A stretch of 64,000 nucleotides of DNA, taken from positions 248,001 to 312,000 of the forward strand of contig NZ_JAPPSQ010000001.1 of NCBI RefSeq assembly GCF_026652115.1, read 5' to 3'. Under the pieces are notes generated by a model. The model ran no database searches and was not told the DNA's origin. It was given only the letters and a program-made list of their open reading frames with translations. Shown one piece after another: positions 1-9,474 of the stretch. Each line of letters begins with the position of its first letter. Position 1 is the stretch's first letter. The DNA is from Algoriphagus sp. PAP.12. Its GTDB lineage: Bacteria > Bacteroidota > Bacteroidia > Cytophagales > Cyclobacteriaceae. The translations under genes and the position numbers were made by a program.

Positions 1-203
1 TAAAAGAGTCGATATTTTCGAACGAATGTAGATATAAGTTTTATGAAACCTAATGATTTCGAAAAAATAATTTTTTAGGAATTTCAAGTGCAAATCCCTG
101 CATTTCAAAGAGCTGAGAAAATGAAAAATAGAGGCTAGTTATTTTATTTGTATATCCAAAATAAACTTCCCTATTTGAAATCTTAAAAAAAAACCCAAAT
201 CTA

Positions 204-668
204 ATGAACCCCGTAGTCATCAGAAGTTTCGAGGATTTCGAAAAATACAATGGAAAGGAAATTGGCACTTCCGATTATTTTAATATCTCCCAAGATAGAA
301 TCAATCTTTTTGGTGATGCGACCAATGATCACCAATGGATACATACTGATCCCGAGCGTGCAAAATCCGAAGGTGCATTCGGAAACACCATCGCACATGG
401 CTATTTGACTTTGAGTATTGTCCCCTTCCTTTGGGAGCAAATCGTCAAGGTGGAAAACCTAAAAATGATGATCAATTATGGCATCGAATCCTTACGCTTT
501 GCACAAGCTGTCACAGTAGACAGTGAAGTTCGTCTGCATGCTAAACTTAAGAACATTGCAAACTTAAGAGGAACCGTGAAGGCTGAAGTTGAAGTGAAAC
601 TTGAAATCAAAGACCAAAGGAAACCGGCTTTCGCCGGCGTCCTGGTATTTCTATACCACTTCAATTAA
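204..668 (+). CDS. MaoC-like (R)-hydratase
   Basis: This 154-residue single-domain protein looks like a hot-dog-fold hydratase of the MaoC/NodN family, which hydrates enoyl-CoA or related acyl thioesters in the cytoplasm. The hydratase-2 signature is visible at about residues 37-55, with the likely catalytic pair Asp42 and His47 (motif DATNDHQWIHTDPERA). The run FGNTIAHGYLTL follows, as expected for the family. Length fits the stand-alone form. It converges on tcdA, and the two stop codons overlap by 4 bases. The physiological substrate cannot be read from the sequence. Confidence 0.82.
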   Translation: MNPVVIRSFEDFEKYNGKEIGTSDYFNISQDRINLFGDATNDHQWIHTDPERAKSEGAFGNTIAHGYLTLSIVPFLWEQIVKVENLKMMINYGIESLRFAQAVTVDSEVRLHAKLKNIANLRGTVKAEVEVKLEIKDQRKPAFAGVLVFLYHFN

Positions 669-1393
669 TTAGAAGCCAGCAAGTCATTGACCACAGTCGC
701 AGCACAAGAGCATCCAAATGCTGCTGGCAAAAAGGACATCGTCCCGTAGGCTGACTTCTTAAAATTTGACCCATCAGTCATCATCAAGCTTTCTTTGATG
801 ATTCTCTCTGAAGAAAATACAGCTTTGAATCCGGAATAGATTTTTCGGTTTCGAAGCCTCTTTCTTATCAACCTAGCCAACTTACATTCATAGGTTTCCG
901 AGATATCTACCACTTTTATTTGAGTAGGATCGACTTTTCCTCCCGCACCCATCGAACTCACCAATGGGAAATTTCTCTTATAGGCTCCCTCAATCAAATG
1001 TAGCTTTGGTGAAAAGCTATCGATGCAATCCACGACATAATCAAACTCGTTGCCCTCTAATAATTCAGTCATGGCACCGGGATCCAAAAATTGCTTAATC
1101 GTATGGACTTTCAGATTCGGATTGATGGATAGCAATCTTTCCTCCATCCATTCTGCTTTCGACTGCCCTACATTTTTCTGAGTTGCAGGAAGCTGCCTAT
1201 TGCAATTGGTCACATCAACAATATCTCCATCGATGATGGTCATTTCACCCACTCCAGACCTGCAGATAAATTCTGATGCAAAGGATCCTACTCCCCCTAA
1301 TCCAACTACCAAAACATGTTTTTTGGAAAGCTTTTCCAACCCTTCCCTTCCAGTAATCAATTCAGTCCTACTAAGCCAAGCAAATTCACTCAT
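665..1393 (-). CDS. tcdA: tRNA threonylcarbamoyladenosine dehydratase
   Basis: This 242-residue ThiF/E1-like enzyme carries the nucleotide-binding run VVGLGGVGSFASE near residues 30-42 and the motif DVTNCNRQLPA near 62-72. Both are characteristic of TcdA (CsdL/YgdL), which activates t6A37 in tRNA with ATP and cyclises it to ct6A. A second conserved block is VVDCIDSFSPK. The length is close to that of the E. coli protein. It lies immediately after a TatD-like gene with a 4-base ATGA-type overlap, so the two are probably cotranscribed. Confidence 0.88.
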   Translation of the reverse strand: MSEFAWLSRTELITGREGLEKLSKKHVLVVGLGGVGSFASEFICRSGVGEMTIIDGDIVDVTNCNRQLPATQKNVGQSKAEWMEERLLSINPNLKVHTIKQFLDPGAMTELLEGNEFDYVVDCIDSFSPKLHLIEGAYKRNFPLVSSMGAGGKVDPTQIKVVDISETYECKLARLIRKRLRNRKIYSGFKAVFSSERIIKESLMMTDGSNFKKSAYGTMSFLPAAFGCSCAATVVNDLLASN

Positions 1394-2037
1394 TCTATTT
1401 TTCTACTTGATATTTTGTTCCAATTATTTCTAACCTGCAGAGTCAATTCCTCTTCAGAAAGCTGCAAAATTACGGAAGCAGATTTATAAATGGAATCAAT
1501 AGATAGTTGTGAATCATCAGTTTCAAAAAAAACACGATCGATTGGACATTTTTTAAGCCAATGGGAAGCATTGGAATCTGATTTTAAAATTGCTTTACCA
1601 AAAGAAAAACTAATCGGAAAATCTAAAACCTGCTCAGCCATGTGAGATTTCAAATTGAATCCATGCCAAATGATTTGAGGTACTCTTACTTCTGATTTTA
1701 AATATTCCAATAGGAGATCGTGACCTTTTACTAGATGAAGAATCAAAGGAATCTGGAGCTCGTATGCCAACTTTGCGTGCTCGTAAAAAACCTTCCTTTG
1801 AAGATCTAAATCTGGCCCCCAAAGCCTATCAAATCCCGATTCACCAATAGCAAGGCAGTTTGAAAGTGAAGAAAACTCTTTTACCCGCACAAATTCTTTC
1901 TCCCATTCCTCATTCAAGTTCCACGGGTGAATCCCTACTGAAAAATAAGAATCGGGTTTTGGATCTTCCTGTTCAGCAAGATTGTGAATGGATCTTTTAA
2001 GAAGGCTATGATGGGTATGAAAATCGAAAAATGTCAT
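1390..2037 (-). CDS. TatD family metal-dependent hydrolase
   Basis: The product begins with the metal-binding run TFFDFHTHH, then GESGFDRLW, and has ILHLVKGHD and HGFNL further on. This is the layout of TatD-type TIM-barrel metallohydrolases, which act as 3'-5' DNases. I place the start at 2037 because that ATG puts the DFHTHH motif at residues 5-10, as in the family. An upstream in-frame ATG at 2073 would add 12 unrelated residues. At 215 residues it is shorter than E. coli TatD (about 260) but typical of the short Bacteroidota version. It is the first gene of a two-gene unit with tcdA. Confidence 0.78.
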   Translation of the reverse strand: MTFFDFHTHHSLLKRSIHNLAEQEDPKPDSYFSVGIHPWNLNEEWEKEFVRVKEFSSLSNCLAIGESGFDRLWGPDLDLQRKVFYEHAKLAYELQIPLILHLVKGHDLLLEYLKSEVRVPQIIWHGFNLKSHMAEQVLDFPISFSFGKAILKSDSNASHWLKKCPIDRVFFETDDSQLSIDSIYKSASVILQLSEEELTLQVRNNWNKISSRKIE

Positions 2038-2197
2038 ATGCAAATATGTGAAAAATGAATTCCCTATATTCATTGATCAATTGAATTTACTTTAGTTAAA
2101 GCTCTTTTAGGACGTCCTATATTTTTCAATTCTTGCGACTAACAAATAGAGCTTTAATTAATTTTTGAATTTCTTTTTTAATCCTAAACCAACGAAC

Positions 2198-3355
2198 ATG
2201 AAATCAAGAATCTTCTTCCTGTTATCATTACTTATCGCTGCTTCCTGCTCTTCTCCCGAGTCTAATCAAGAAAATGTGCTCCCTGATCTGGAATTACAAA
2301 TTCAAGATTCGATCCGAGTGGATTACATAGGCCTTCTCAATTTGATGGATGTCAGCCCTAATCAAAAGAAAATTCTCCTTTTTGATCCACAAAAGATGCA
2401 GTTTGTTATTTCGGATTTTGAAGGGAAAATCACTTCTGAATTCAAAAAAGAAAGAGATGCGCCGGATGGCTTTGGCTTTTATCCAATGGCTGCTGGCAAA
2501 TTCAATGACTCTGGAAATATTGACATTGTCTCCCCTCAAGGAGTTTTTGAATATGATTTTGAAGGAAATCTAATCTCTAGCAGTAAAGTCCCACGAGACG
2601 AGCAACTTCCTTTTAGCGGAAGGTTTGATGCTATGAAGGAGATCCAGTTTGTCGATGATAAAATCCTTCTTTCCGGATTGATTGCAAGAGGTGAATTCAA
2701 CAAAACTGAGCCTGAGTTTTATGATAATTTCCTTCAGTTGGTGTGGGCTGATCCTGCAACTGGAAAGTTTCAACAGTTTTTGCATTTGGATTCTGCCAGT
2801 ATTTTCCAAAACAATATGTCCCATGAACCGGGGACACTCTCAGCTAATTTTGCTGTAAATGGTGATCAACTTTTTGTAATTACAGGCTCGGATCCATTTT
2901 TGAATATCCATGAAATCGATTCTCCCTACCAAAAGCGGGCTAGAATCCCTCTTGATCTTCCTGATTACAAACTCAACACAGGTGAGGACCCAAAAAAGGC
3001 TGATCCACAGGCTATCTCCTTTGATCCAAGTTTTGGAATTATCAATAAAATGACAAAGCTGGACAACATGCTTTTCATATCATATGAAAATGGCTATGAC
3101 GACTTGGATGCTTTAGCTTATCAGGAAATCAAATCCCAAGATGAGTGGCGAGAATTCAATGAACGAATTGGCAAAAAATATAAAACACACTTTCTCATTC
3201 TAGATCTGGAAGGCAACAAATTGGCAGATTTTGAATCTCCTGATCAATTGAATAAGGTATTTGTAAGTAGAGAGGGCAGCTTATGGTTTATTTCCAAACC
3301 AAATCCTGATGTCGAGGAGGACTTTGTGGAGGTTTATAAAGTGGATGTAAATTAG
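2198..3355 (+). CDS. Exported lipoprotein, probable six-bladed beta-propeller
   Basis: The 385-residue product starts with a lipoprotein signal whose lipobox is IAASC, with Cys at about residue 19. The body contains repeated aromatic/glycine strands of the kind seen in the 6-bladed beta-propeller lipoproteins common in Bacteroidota (BF3-type), with no catalytic motif I can recognise. I chose ATG 2198 because it places the signal peptide at the N terminus; an ATG at 2165 would put 11 residues in front of it. The gene stands alone, divergent from tatD. The function is unknown. Confidence 0.7.
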   Translation: MKSRIFFLLSLLIAASCSSPESNQENVLPDLELQIQDSIRVDYIGLLNLMDVSPNQKKILLFDPQKMQFVISDFEGKITSEFKKERDAPDGFGFYPMAAGKFNDSGNIDIVSPQGVFEYDFEGNLISSSKVPRDEQLPFSGRFDAMKEIQFVDDKILLSGLIARGEFNKTEPEFYDNFLQLVWADPATGKFQQFLHLDSASIFQNNMSHEPGTLSANFAVNGDQLFVITGSDPFLNIHEIDSPYQKRARIPLDLPDYKLNTGEDPKKADPQAISFDPSFGIINKMTKLDNMLFISYENGYDDLDALAYQEIKSQDEWREFNERIGKKYKTHFLILDLEGNKLADFESPDQLNKVFVSREGSLWFISKPNPDVEEDFVEVYKVDVN

Positions 3356-3546
3356 TTTTTATCAGCTTTTCCAACGCCGTCCTAATTCCCTTTGTTTATC
3401 AGTGCCGGATGACCGATGAACGATGACCGAAGTTCGCATGCCCAGAACTTCAGCCAATGATAAATAATTTTGAGGAGTAGTTAATTCAGGAAATCCTGAA
3501 ATAACCCAATTATAGAAATAGGACTACATCGTTTTTTTATTTCCGC

Positions 3547-3570
3547 CCTTTTTCCTTTAGGTGAAAAAGG
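3547..3570. repeat. Inverted repeat (CCTTTTTC / GAAAAAGG)
   Basis: Perfect 8-base arms at 3547-3554 and 3563-3570 enclose an 8-base loop. No T-run follows either arm and no gene ends close by, so it is not a typical terminator. It belongs to the hairpin-rich gap before the TonB receptor gene. Confidence 0.5.
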
Positions 3571-4038
3571 ACCATTCCCGACAGCTGCCTTAGGGACCAC
3601 CGCTGTCCATTTTTGGGTTAAAATCAATTTTCTCCCCACACGTCGGCAAACTCCTCAATTTTGCATAGATTCTTGTCTAAACATGAAGTTTGTGGAAGCA
3701 AAATTTTCGTCAGACAAGCCTCCTAATTGCCATTACTCACAATTGTTTTCATAACACGCAAAATTGGAAGGTGGGTCCAGACTAAAATTGATGTTCTTTC
3801 CTTTATTTAAAGTAGCCTGTTCTTCCATAATCTGAAATTTTCCCAAGACTTCAAAAGGCCTATTTACTTTGAAGTGGCTGGTGCCGGATTGAGGTCAACA
3901 AGCGTAAAGAAAATCGGCTAGTTCCAAACTTGTTCGGAAATCCGGCGATTTTTAGCGTTTGACCCAAACCGGCAGAAAATGTCCGAAGGCATTTTCAAGC
4001 CAATTCAGGCAAAAGATCCCGATTTTTATCGCGGATTT

Positions 4039-4064
4039 GGGACTTTTGGTCTTTCAAAAGTCCC
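4039..4064. repeat. Perfect 10-base-arm inverted repeat
   Basis: GGGACTTTTG at 4039-4048 and CAAAAGTCCC at 4055-4064 form a perfect stem with a six-base loop. The site is about 100 bases beyond the 3' end of the TonB receptor gene and has no following T-run. It may be part of a REP-like element or a decayed mobile sequence. Confidence 0.55.
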
Positions 4065-4161
4065 ACAATAAATTAAACAGGTTATCTCATTTTATAGTCG
4101 AAGAATATTTAGTAATCAAACTAACAAATGAGTGTCTTTAATGAGGCCTCTTTTTGCCTTT

Positions 4162-6600
4162 TTAGTTTAATCTATCTCTTTCTTCAGTACTTCCGGTATT
4201 CTTACTAACTCGGAAGCTTTCTCCTTTGGAGAACCTGTATCGAAGTGTGAATCGAACTCCTTGATTACTTCTATATTGTCTAAAGGATGTATCTATATCT
4301 GCAAAATCAACTTTTGCACGAATCACCTGAGTTCTGAAAAGATCAGTTCCATTCACTGCGATAGTCAATTTATCCTTCATAATAGACTTGGTCACACCTG
4401 CATCTACCCATCCAAAACCTTCGATTTCTCCCTGACCCCAAATTTGAGGTCCTAGGTACATACCGATCAATTCCAATTTGAAGCCTTTTGGAAGGTTAAT
4501 GTTATGCTGAGTTCTGACCATAAAAGAAGTCTGAGCATTATCTAGATAATCATCCCCAATTTGAGACTTGTATCTGTTATAATTCACTTGAAGCATGTTG
4601 GTTGTTCCCCACCATTCTCTCAACTGAACTGGCACGATCGCTCTGAAATTGGCATTTCTGGTTTTATCAAAATTATCTGTAAAGGTAGTAGTAGTCCTTT
4701 CTTCATCATCCTGGATGAATACTTGCATAAAGGCGTCAGTGGTCTCACTATAACCCAAAGTGAATTGATACATCCCTTTCACCACATGATTCATCTCAAA
4801 ATTGTTGGAATATTGAGGAGTCAAATTCGGGTTACCAGTTTCAGTCGTCAATGGATCGATGTAATACACAAATGGATTCAACAATCTATAATTAGGACGG
4901 GTGATTCTTCTATTCGCATTGTATACGATCTGGTAGTTATCGCTTACTTTTTGTTGTATGAAAGCACTCGGGAAAAGATTGAAATACTTTTGAGTATTGA
5001 TCTGATCCAAAGTCACAGAGTTTCCTTCAATATTGGAATGCTCACCTCTAAAACCTGCTTGGTAGCTCAATTTGTCAGAAATTTTTCCTTTATAAGAAAC
5101 ATATCCAGCCAATACATTTTCATGGTAAATAAAGTGATTGCTATTTGGTGTTGGCTCAAAAGGTCCATCCTCTACTGCCAAAGTCAAATCCAGGTTATTG
5201 TCTGACTTCACCCAAGAACCTTTCACACCTGTTTCCAAAGTTCCCTTGCCGATAGGTTTTACCAAGTCTACTTTCGCAGTAAAGATGTTGTAATACATAT
5301 CATTGAGGGTATTTAACTTTTCACGTTGGAGATCGGCCTGATTTTCTCCATTCCAATTTTTAGTAGTGAGCAGGGACTCACTATTGGAATTCATTCTGGT
5401 AAAGTCAAAATCCGAAGTCAGTTTGGTCCCCAATGTATCCAAATTCCCTCCGTAGTGAAGGTTTGCAAAGAATCTGTTTCCACCCCCTTTGGAATCATTA
5501 TATGAGTCCAAATAGGATGTCCCTACTACTCCCGGAGTAGTAATCTCGGTAAAAGATGGATTCGTGGTTTTATTATCAAAGTCAGAAGCCTGCACATTCA
5601 AACCAATGTTGTGATTTTCATTGATTTCGTAATTGGTCGCTCCATTGAAGAATAAGTTTTTATTTCTCTGTTTGATATCGGATTCCTGCATGAAATTGGA
5701 CACCCCTTCAGCCACATCAAAATTTCTCTCGATTTCAAGTTCATTCAAGTTAGCGTAATGATTGTAGTTCAAATCCGCATTGCTAGACCATTTTCCTTTT
5801 TTCACATTCAATGAAACTCCTGCAATTGGAGCCCAGAAACCATTATACTGACCACCGGCCTGTACGTTTCCAAACATGCCATCAACCGTATTTTTCTTCA
5901 ATCTGATATTGATCACACCTGCAGAACCTTCCGCATCAAATCTGGCAGATGGATTATTGATCACTTCGATGCTTTTGATATTTTCTGCAGGCATTGCACG
6001 TAGGAAATTAGCCAAATCATTTGCAGACATGTAGGTCTGACGATCATTGATCATCACAACGACTCCAGCTCTTCCATTCAGGTTGATGATTCCATCCTGG
6101 TCTACATAGATTCCTGGAGATCTACCGATCACATCCAAAGCATTGGATCCTTCAGCCATCACGGTTCCTTCCACATTAACCACAGTCTTATCAGGTTCGA
6201 TGATGATCTCAGGACGGGTTGATTTGACAGTGACTTCATCCAAGCCAGTCATTTCATCTTCTACCTGAACAGACCCCATGTCTTTGATAGTCCCAGGGGT
6301 CAATTCAAATGAGTCAGATGTGAAAGTGGAGAAACCAATAGAGGAAACAACCAACTGGACTTTGGCAGTTTTCACGGATTCGATCACAAATGCTCCATCC
6401 TCATCAGATACGGCTCCATCAACCAGACCGCTTCCTTCAACAGCGATCAAAGCCACATTGGCAAAAGGAACAGGTGTACCAGATTGGTCCACTACTTTTC
6501 CTGATATTCGGCTCACTTCCTTGGGAGCTCCAATCGCAAGGTTACTTAAGCCAAGCAAGTAGATGAATAGGGTTAAAAATAAATAGTTGGCAGTTCTCAT
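4162..6600 (-). CDS. TonB-dependent receptor, outer-membrane beta-barrel family protein
   Basis: This 812-residue protein has a signal peptide (residues 1-24, ending IGA). Next is a carboxypeptidase-D-like regulatory domain (about 30-115; SGKVVDQSGTPVPFANVAL), then a plug-type domain (about 125-235) containing LNGRAGVVVMINDR and EVINNPSARFDAEGSAGVINI. A long beta-barrel to the C terminus resembles the family-3 outer-membrane barrel. It is a stand-alone transport or surface protein without a SusD partner, so the ligand is unknown. Its C terminus is charged and polar (STEERDRLN) rather than ending in the aromatic residue typical of barrels. Confidence 0.85.
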   Translation of the reverse strand: MRTANYLFLTLFIYLLGLSNLAIGAPKEVSRISGKVVDQSGTPVPFANVALIAVEGSGLVDGAVSDEDGAFVIESVKTAKVQLVVSSIGFSTFTSDSFELTPGTIKDMGSVQVEDEMTGLDEVTVKSTRPEIIIEPDKTVVNVEGTVMAEGSNALDVIGRSPGIYVDQDGIINLNGRAGVVVMINDRQTYMSANDLANFLRAMPAENIKSIEVINNPSARFDAEGSAGVINIRLKKNTVDGMFGNVQAGGQYNGFWAPIAGVSLNVKKGKWSSNADLNYNHYANLNELEIERNFDVAEGVSNFMQESDIKQRNKNLFFNGATNYEINENHNIGLNVQASDFDNKTTNPSFTEITTPGVVGTSYLDSYNDSKGGGNRFFANLHYGGNLDTLGTKLTSDFDFTRMNSNSESLLTTKNWNGENQADLQREKLNTLNDMYYNIFTAKVDLVKPIGKGTLETGVKGSWVKSDNNLDLTLAVEDGPFEPTPNSNHFIYHENVLAGYVSYKGKISDKLSYQAGFRGEHSNIEGNSVTLDQINTQKYFNLFPSAFIQQKVSDNYQIVYNANRRITRPNYRLLNPFVYYIDPLTTETGNPNLTPQYSNNFEMNHVVKGMYQFTLGYSETTDAFMQVFIQDDEERTTTTFTDNFDKTRNANFRAIVPVQLREWWGTTNMLQVNYNRYKSQIGDDYLDNAQTSFMVRTQHNINLPKGFKLELIGMYLGPQIWGQGEIEGFGWVDAGVTKSIMKDKLTIAVNGTDLFRTQVIRAKVDFADIDTSFRQYRSNQGVRFTLRYRFSKGESFRVSKNTGSTEERDRLN

Positions 6601-6812
6601 TTCTTAATTGCGTGTTTATCTGTGCCACCTAAAGAAAATGAAATGCCATGAATCGAAAAGCCCTCAAAAAAGCACTAAAAGGGCATTTTTCATCAATGCC
6701 AAAAAAGGATGTGTCCATCAATGGACACTTTTTGACTTAGGAACGGACATCAATTTTTTGAAATATTTCTATTCAAACATCAAATATGTCCGATTCCATT
6801 TTGGATTAAACA

Positions 6813-6840
6813 CAAAAAAACCCGGACAATTGCCCGGGTT
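6813..6840 (-). terminator. Rho-independent terminator of sodA
   Basis: On the minus strand, arms AACCCGG and CCGGGTT enclose a short spacer and run directly into seven T residues. The hairpin lies 19 bases beyond the sodA stop codon. Confidence 0.85.
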
Positions 6841-6858
6841 CATTTATCGAAGTTTTAT

Positions 6859-7485
6859 TTAAACATCCAAATCGAAATGCTTGATAGCTTCTTGATATCT
6901 TCTCTCTACTTCTGTCCAGTTTACCACGTTCCAGAAAGCAGAAATATAGTCAGGTCTTCTGTTTTGGTAATGCAGGTAGTATGCATGCTCCCAAACATCC
7001 AATCCTAATACAGGAATACCTTTTATTTCAGAAATATCCATCATAGGGTTATCTTGGTTTGCAGAAGAAACTACTTCTAAAGTACCCGCTGCAGTCACTA
7101 ATAGCCAAGCCCAACCAGAACCGAATCTAGTTGCAGCAGCTTGATTGAAGACATCCTTGAAAGCATCAAAATTGCCGAATTTATTATCAATAGCACCTAA
7201 GATATCTCCTACCGGAGCTCCGCCGCCATTTGGAGACAAAATTGTCCAGAACAAGCTATGGTTGTAATGTCCACCACCGTTGTTTCTTACAGCTACATTT
7301 TTACCAGCTACTTGCAACAACTCGGTAAGAGATTTGCCTGCTAGGTCAGTTCCTTCAATAGCCTTATTTAGGTTATTTACATAGCCTTGATGGTGCTTAG
7401 TATAGTGGATTTCCATTGTACGAGCATCAAAGTTCGGCTCTAATGCATCAAAAGCATAAGGTAAGGATGGGAGTTCAAAAGCCAT
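6859..7485 (-). CDS. sodA: Superoxide dismutase, Mn type
   Basis: The 208-residue product is a complete Fe/Mn superoxide dismutase that converts superoxide to hydrogen peroxide and oxygen. The four metal ligands are His27, His76, Asp163 and His167 (in DVWEHAYY). Gly72 and Gln144 (ANQD) occupy the positions that distinguish manganese enzymes such as E. coli SodA from iron enzymes. Metal preference is an inference, because cambialistic members exist in Bacteroidota. There is no signal peptide, so it is cytoplasmic. It is followed by its own terminator and appears monocistronic. Confidence 0.96.
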   Translation of the reverse strand: MAFELPSLPYAFDALEPNFDARTMEIHYTKHHQGYVNNLNKAIEGTDLAGKSLTELLQVAGKNVAVRNNGGGHYNHSLFWTILSPNGGGAPVGDILGAIDNKFGNFDAFKDVFNQAAATRFGSGWAWLLVTAAGTLEVVSSANQDNPMMDISEIKGIPVLGLDVWEHAYYLHYQNRRPDYISAFWNVVNWTEVERRYQEAIKHFDLDV

Positions 7486-7588
7486 CGTTTATAAAATTTA
7501 TAGGTTAAACATTGAATTAAAATTCCTACTCAATCTTTCATCAAAACCATAGGAAGATCGAAAAGGTTCTTGAAAACCCAATTTCCTA

Positions 7589-8032
7589 TTATTTTCTTAA
7601 TTTTTTAAAAAACTCATTCAAAAGCTCTTCGGATTGTTGAGCCAAAACCCCAGTTTGAAGCTGGGTCTTGGGATGAAGAATTGAAGAGTCAAGTTGTCTA
7701 AACCCACGTCTGGGATCCGAAGCTCCAAAAATAACAGTTCCAATTTGAGACCAAAAAAGAGCCCCACCACACATGGTACAGGGCTCCAAAGTCACGTATA
7801 ATTTACAATCTGGAAGATATTTGGCTCCCATGTAATTAGCCGCTGCAGTGATCGCGATCATTTCTGCATGTGCCGTCACATCATTGAGCTTCTCTGTTTG
7901 ATTATAGGCTCTTGCGATGATTCTGTTTTTGGAAACGATCACGGCCCCAACAGGAATTTCACCCTCTTCAAAAGCAATCCTAGCCTGCTTGAGGGCTTCG
8001 TTCATAAAATATTCGTCAGAGAAAAGCTCCAT
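7589..8032 (-). CDS. tadA: tRNA-specific adenosine deaminase or related nucleoside deaminase
   Basis: This 147-residue cytidine-deaminase-fold enzyme has the zinc motif HAE (His55, Glu57) and PCTMC (Cys85 and Cys88). EGEIPVGAVIV precedes it and the arginine-rich DPRRGFRQ follows. This arrangement is that of TadA, which makes inosine at the wobble position of tRNA-Arg. Guanine deaminases look similar, so paralogous use is possible. The gene is between sodA and a phosphate-transporter-like gene, all on the same strand but separated by a hairpin on its upstream side. Confidence 0.85.
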   Translation of the reverse strand: MELFSDEYFMNEALKQARIAFEEGEIPVGAVIVSKNRIIARAYNQTEKLNDVTAHAEMIAITAAANYMGAKYLPDCKLYVTLEPCTMCGGALFWSQIGTVIFGASDPRRGFRQLDSSILHPKTQLQTGVLAQQSEELLNEFFKKLRK

Positions 8033-8046
8033 TCAATCGTATTTGT

Positions 8047-8079
8047 AAAAAGGCTTGAAATTGTATTTTCAAGCCTTTT
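8047..8079. terminator. Bidirectional hairpin terminator
   Basis: AAAAGGCTTGAAA and TTTCAAGCCTTTT pair across a short loop, giving A and T tracts on both sides. It lies just beyond the stop of the minus-strand transporter gene at 8103 and separates it from tadA. Confidence 0.75.
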
Positions 8080-8102
8080 CATTTTTATTAAATATTCTGG
8101 GA

Positions 8103-9236
8103 TTACCTGAAGTAATCCAAAATCTCGTTTCTGACTCCCTCATTGATAATGACTGCCAAAACCAAAGAAACTACCAAACCAATGGTGGCTTTGAAGACAT
8201 CATTTCTCGCCAAAACAAATGCTCTGTATCTCCAAGCACCTTTTTTCTTGGCTTTACCATGCTTACCAATAGCAATCGCCAGCTCTCTACCCCCTAGCAA
8301 ACCGATAAATACCCAGGTGGTACTCATAGGAACATGGCTGTAAAGTTTGAAATAGAACAGAATGATAGCGTATACAAAATCTACAATCGTGGCAGCTCTT
8401 ACGTCTGTTACATTGGATTTTTCATTAACAATACCTTGAATTCTATCACCCTTTAAATAGAAAAGGAATCCTAATCCAATAAAGACGAATCCAGCGTAAA
8501 CGATAAATTCGACAAGGTCCAATTGACGTGGAAGGAAAACGGCGATGTTTGCTGCATCCTGCATGATCCATACAGACCATAGAGTTCCAGATGTGATCCA
8601 CTGCAATACAATCCAGTATGGTTTGGCTTTACCTTTTAGGTAATTTTGAACAAATCGCTCCAATACAAACCATACCACCATTGCAATTCCAAATGCAAGC
8701 AAATAGCCTACAAAACTTTTGAACATCACATCTACGATAGTTCCTGCTTTGTAGGTGAAAACATTAAGCAAAAGGAAAGTCGTAGAAACAGGCATTCTCA
8801 GCCTGGTCATGATCAACAATACGATCGGAGCAGCCAACTGAAGGAAAACAAAGCTTTCTGGGGCCTTTTCAAGACCCTTGGTAGTCAATCTCTGATAACT
8901 AACATCTCCATCTAAGGTCATCCAGCTGTAGGTAACTGTACCTACAAAGATCAACCCCATGAATAACCACAACCAATACCATTTCCTATTTTGATTGGAA
9001 GCAATGAAAGTACCGATTGTCTGAATACTATCATTAGCAATAGCAGAGTAGGCAGCCAAGGCAAACCCAAACCACATCGCGGCATAAGTATAAGGAGTAA
9101 CGATTGCGGCAATGGAAATTAGGACGCAGATAATAATGAGAAATGATTTCTCTTTTTTGGTAAAGTCAAACAGGGAATAGGCTGTTTTTGAAAGCTTTTC
9201 CTGGTTGATATTTTGGTCTATATTTTTCTTAGCCAT
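8103..9236 (-). CDS. PiT-like inorganic phosphate transporter
   Basis: The 377-residue protein is hydrophobic, with about ten predicted membrane segments. Duplicated features resemble the PiT family: AIANDSIQTIGT near residue 65 and MQDAANIAVF near 225, corresponding to the GANDVANA repeats. RMPVSTTFLLL and HVPMSTTWVF correspond to the PVSTTHA repeats. It is divergent from classical PitA, so transport of phosphate, probably with a cation, is inferred from these repeats. It is divergently arranged with a Na/Pi cotransporter-like gene across 238 bases. Confidence 0.7.
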   Translation of the reverse strand: MAKKNIDQNINQEKLSKTAYSLFDFTKKEKSFLIIICVLISIAAIVTPYTYAAMWFGFALAAYSAIANDSIQTIGTFIASNQNRKWYWLWLFMGLIFVGTVTYSWMTLDGDVSYQRLTTKGLEKAPESFVFLQLAAPIVLLIMTRLRMPVSTTFLLLNVFTYKAGTIVDVMFKSFVGYLLAFGIAMVVWFVLERFVQNYLKGKAKPYWIVLQWITSGTLWSVWIMQDAANIAVFLPRQLDLVEFIVYAGFVFIGLGFLFYLKGDRIQGIVNEKSNVTDVRAATIVDFVYAIILFYFKLYSHVPMSTTWVFIGLLGGRELAIAIGKHGKAKKKGAWRYRAFVLARNDVFKATIGLVVSLVLAVIINEGVRNEILDYFR

Positions 9237-9421
9237 GAATTTAGACTTATGGGCAACGCGACAAAATTAAATAAGTTATTCGGCCTTCTATGTTAAGAAA
9301 TTGTTAACTCAATACAAAAGATTCTTTTTAAGCATAATCCCCTCTTGTATTTCGTAAAAAAATTTCAAATTTTGCCCAATTATTGCATTAAAATTTGGAT
9401 TCTCTGAAAAAATTAATCACC

Positions 9422-9451
9422 AAAAGTCCAGTTAAAAGGCTTTAAAAGTCC
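9422..9451 (+). promoter_or_regulatory. Three phased AAAAG-type repeats before the Na/Pi gene
   Basis: AAAAGTCC at 9422, AAAAGGC at 9434 and AAAAGTCC at 9444 are spaced 12 and 10 bases apart, about one helical turn. They end 23 bases before the Na/Pi cotransporter start. The phasing resembles the direct-repeat layout of Pho boxes, but the repeat sequence is not the E. coli one. Regulatory use is an inference. Confidence 0.3.
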
Positions 9452-9474
9452 AAATACAATACGTTTATTCATTT

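Larger units (their letters stand above)
3356..4161. other. Long intergenic region with hairpins, no supported gene
   Basis: About 800 bases separate the lipoprotein gene from the TonB receptor gene. All frames are broken, and the longest frame (60 codons at 3959-4141) has no recognisable features. The start holds a GATGACCGA direct repeat at about 3408-3430. Several strong inverted repeats follow, including GACAGC...GCTGTC near 3579-3606 and two hairpins listed separately. It looks like accumulated repeat or decayed DNA rather than a coding region. Confidence 0.6.

Noticed and set aside
1-203. A gene or promoter in the first 203 bases
   Set aside because: Frames are short, and no exact TAnnTTTG element or protein motif was found before the MaoC-like gene.
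3959-4141. 60-codon open frame in the gap before the TonB receptor gene
   Set aside because: It shows no family motif, no signal peptide and a hairpin within it; the surrounding gap is repeat-rich.
4561-5205. 214-codon open frame antisense to the TonB receptor gene
   Set aside because: It lies entirely within the barrel coding region and has low-complexity Ile/Ser content without motifs.
6608-6862. 84-codon open frame between the TonB receptor gene and sodA
   Set aside because: It overlaps the sodA terminator and has no protein features.
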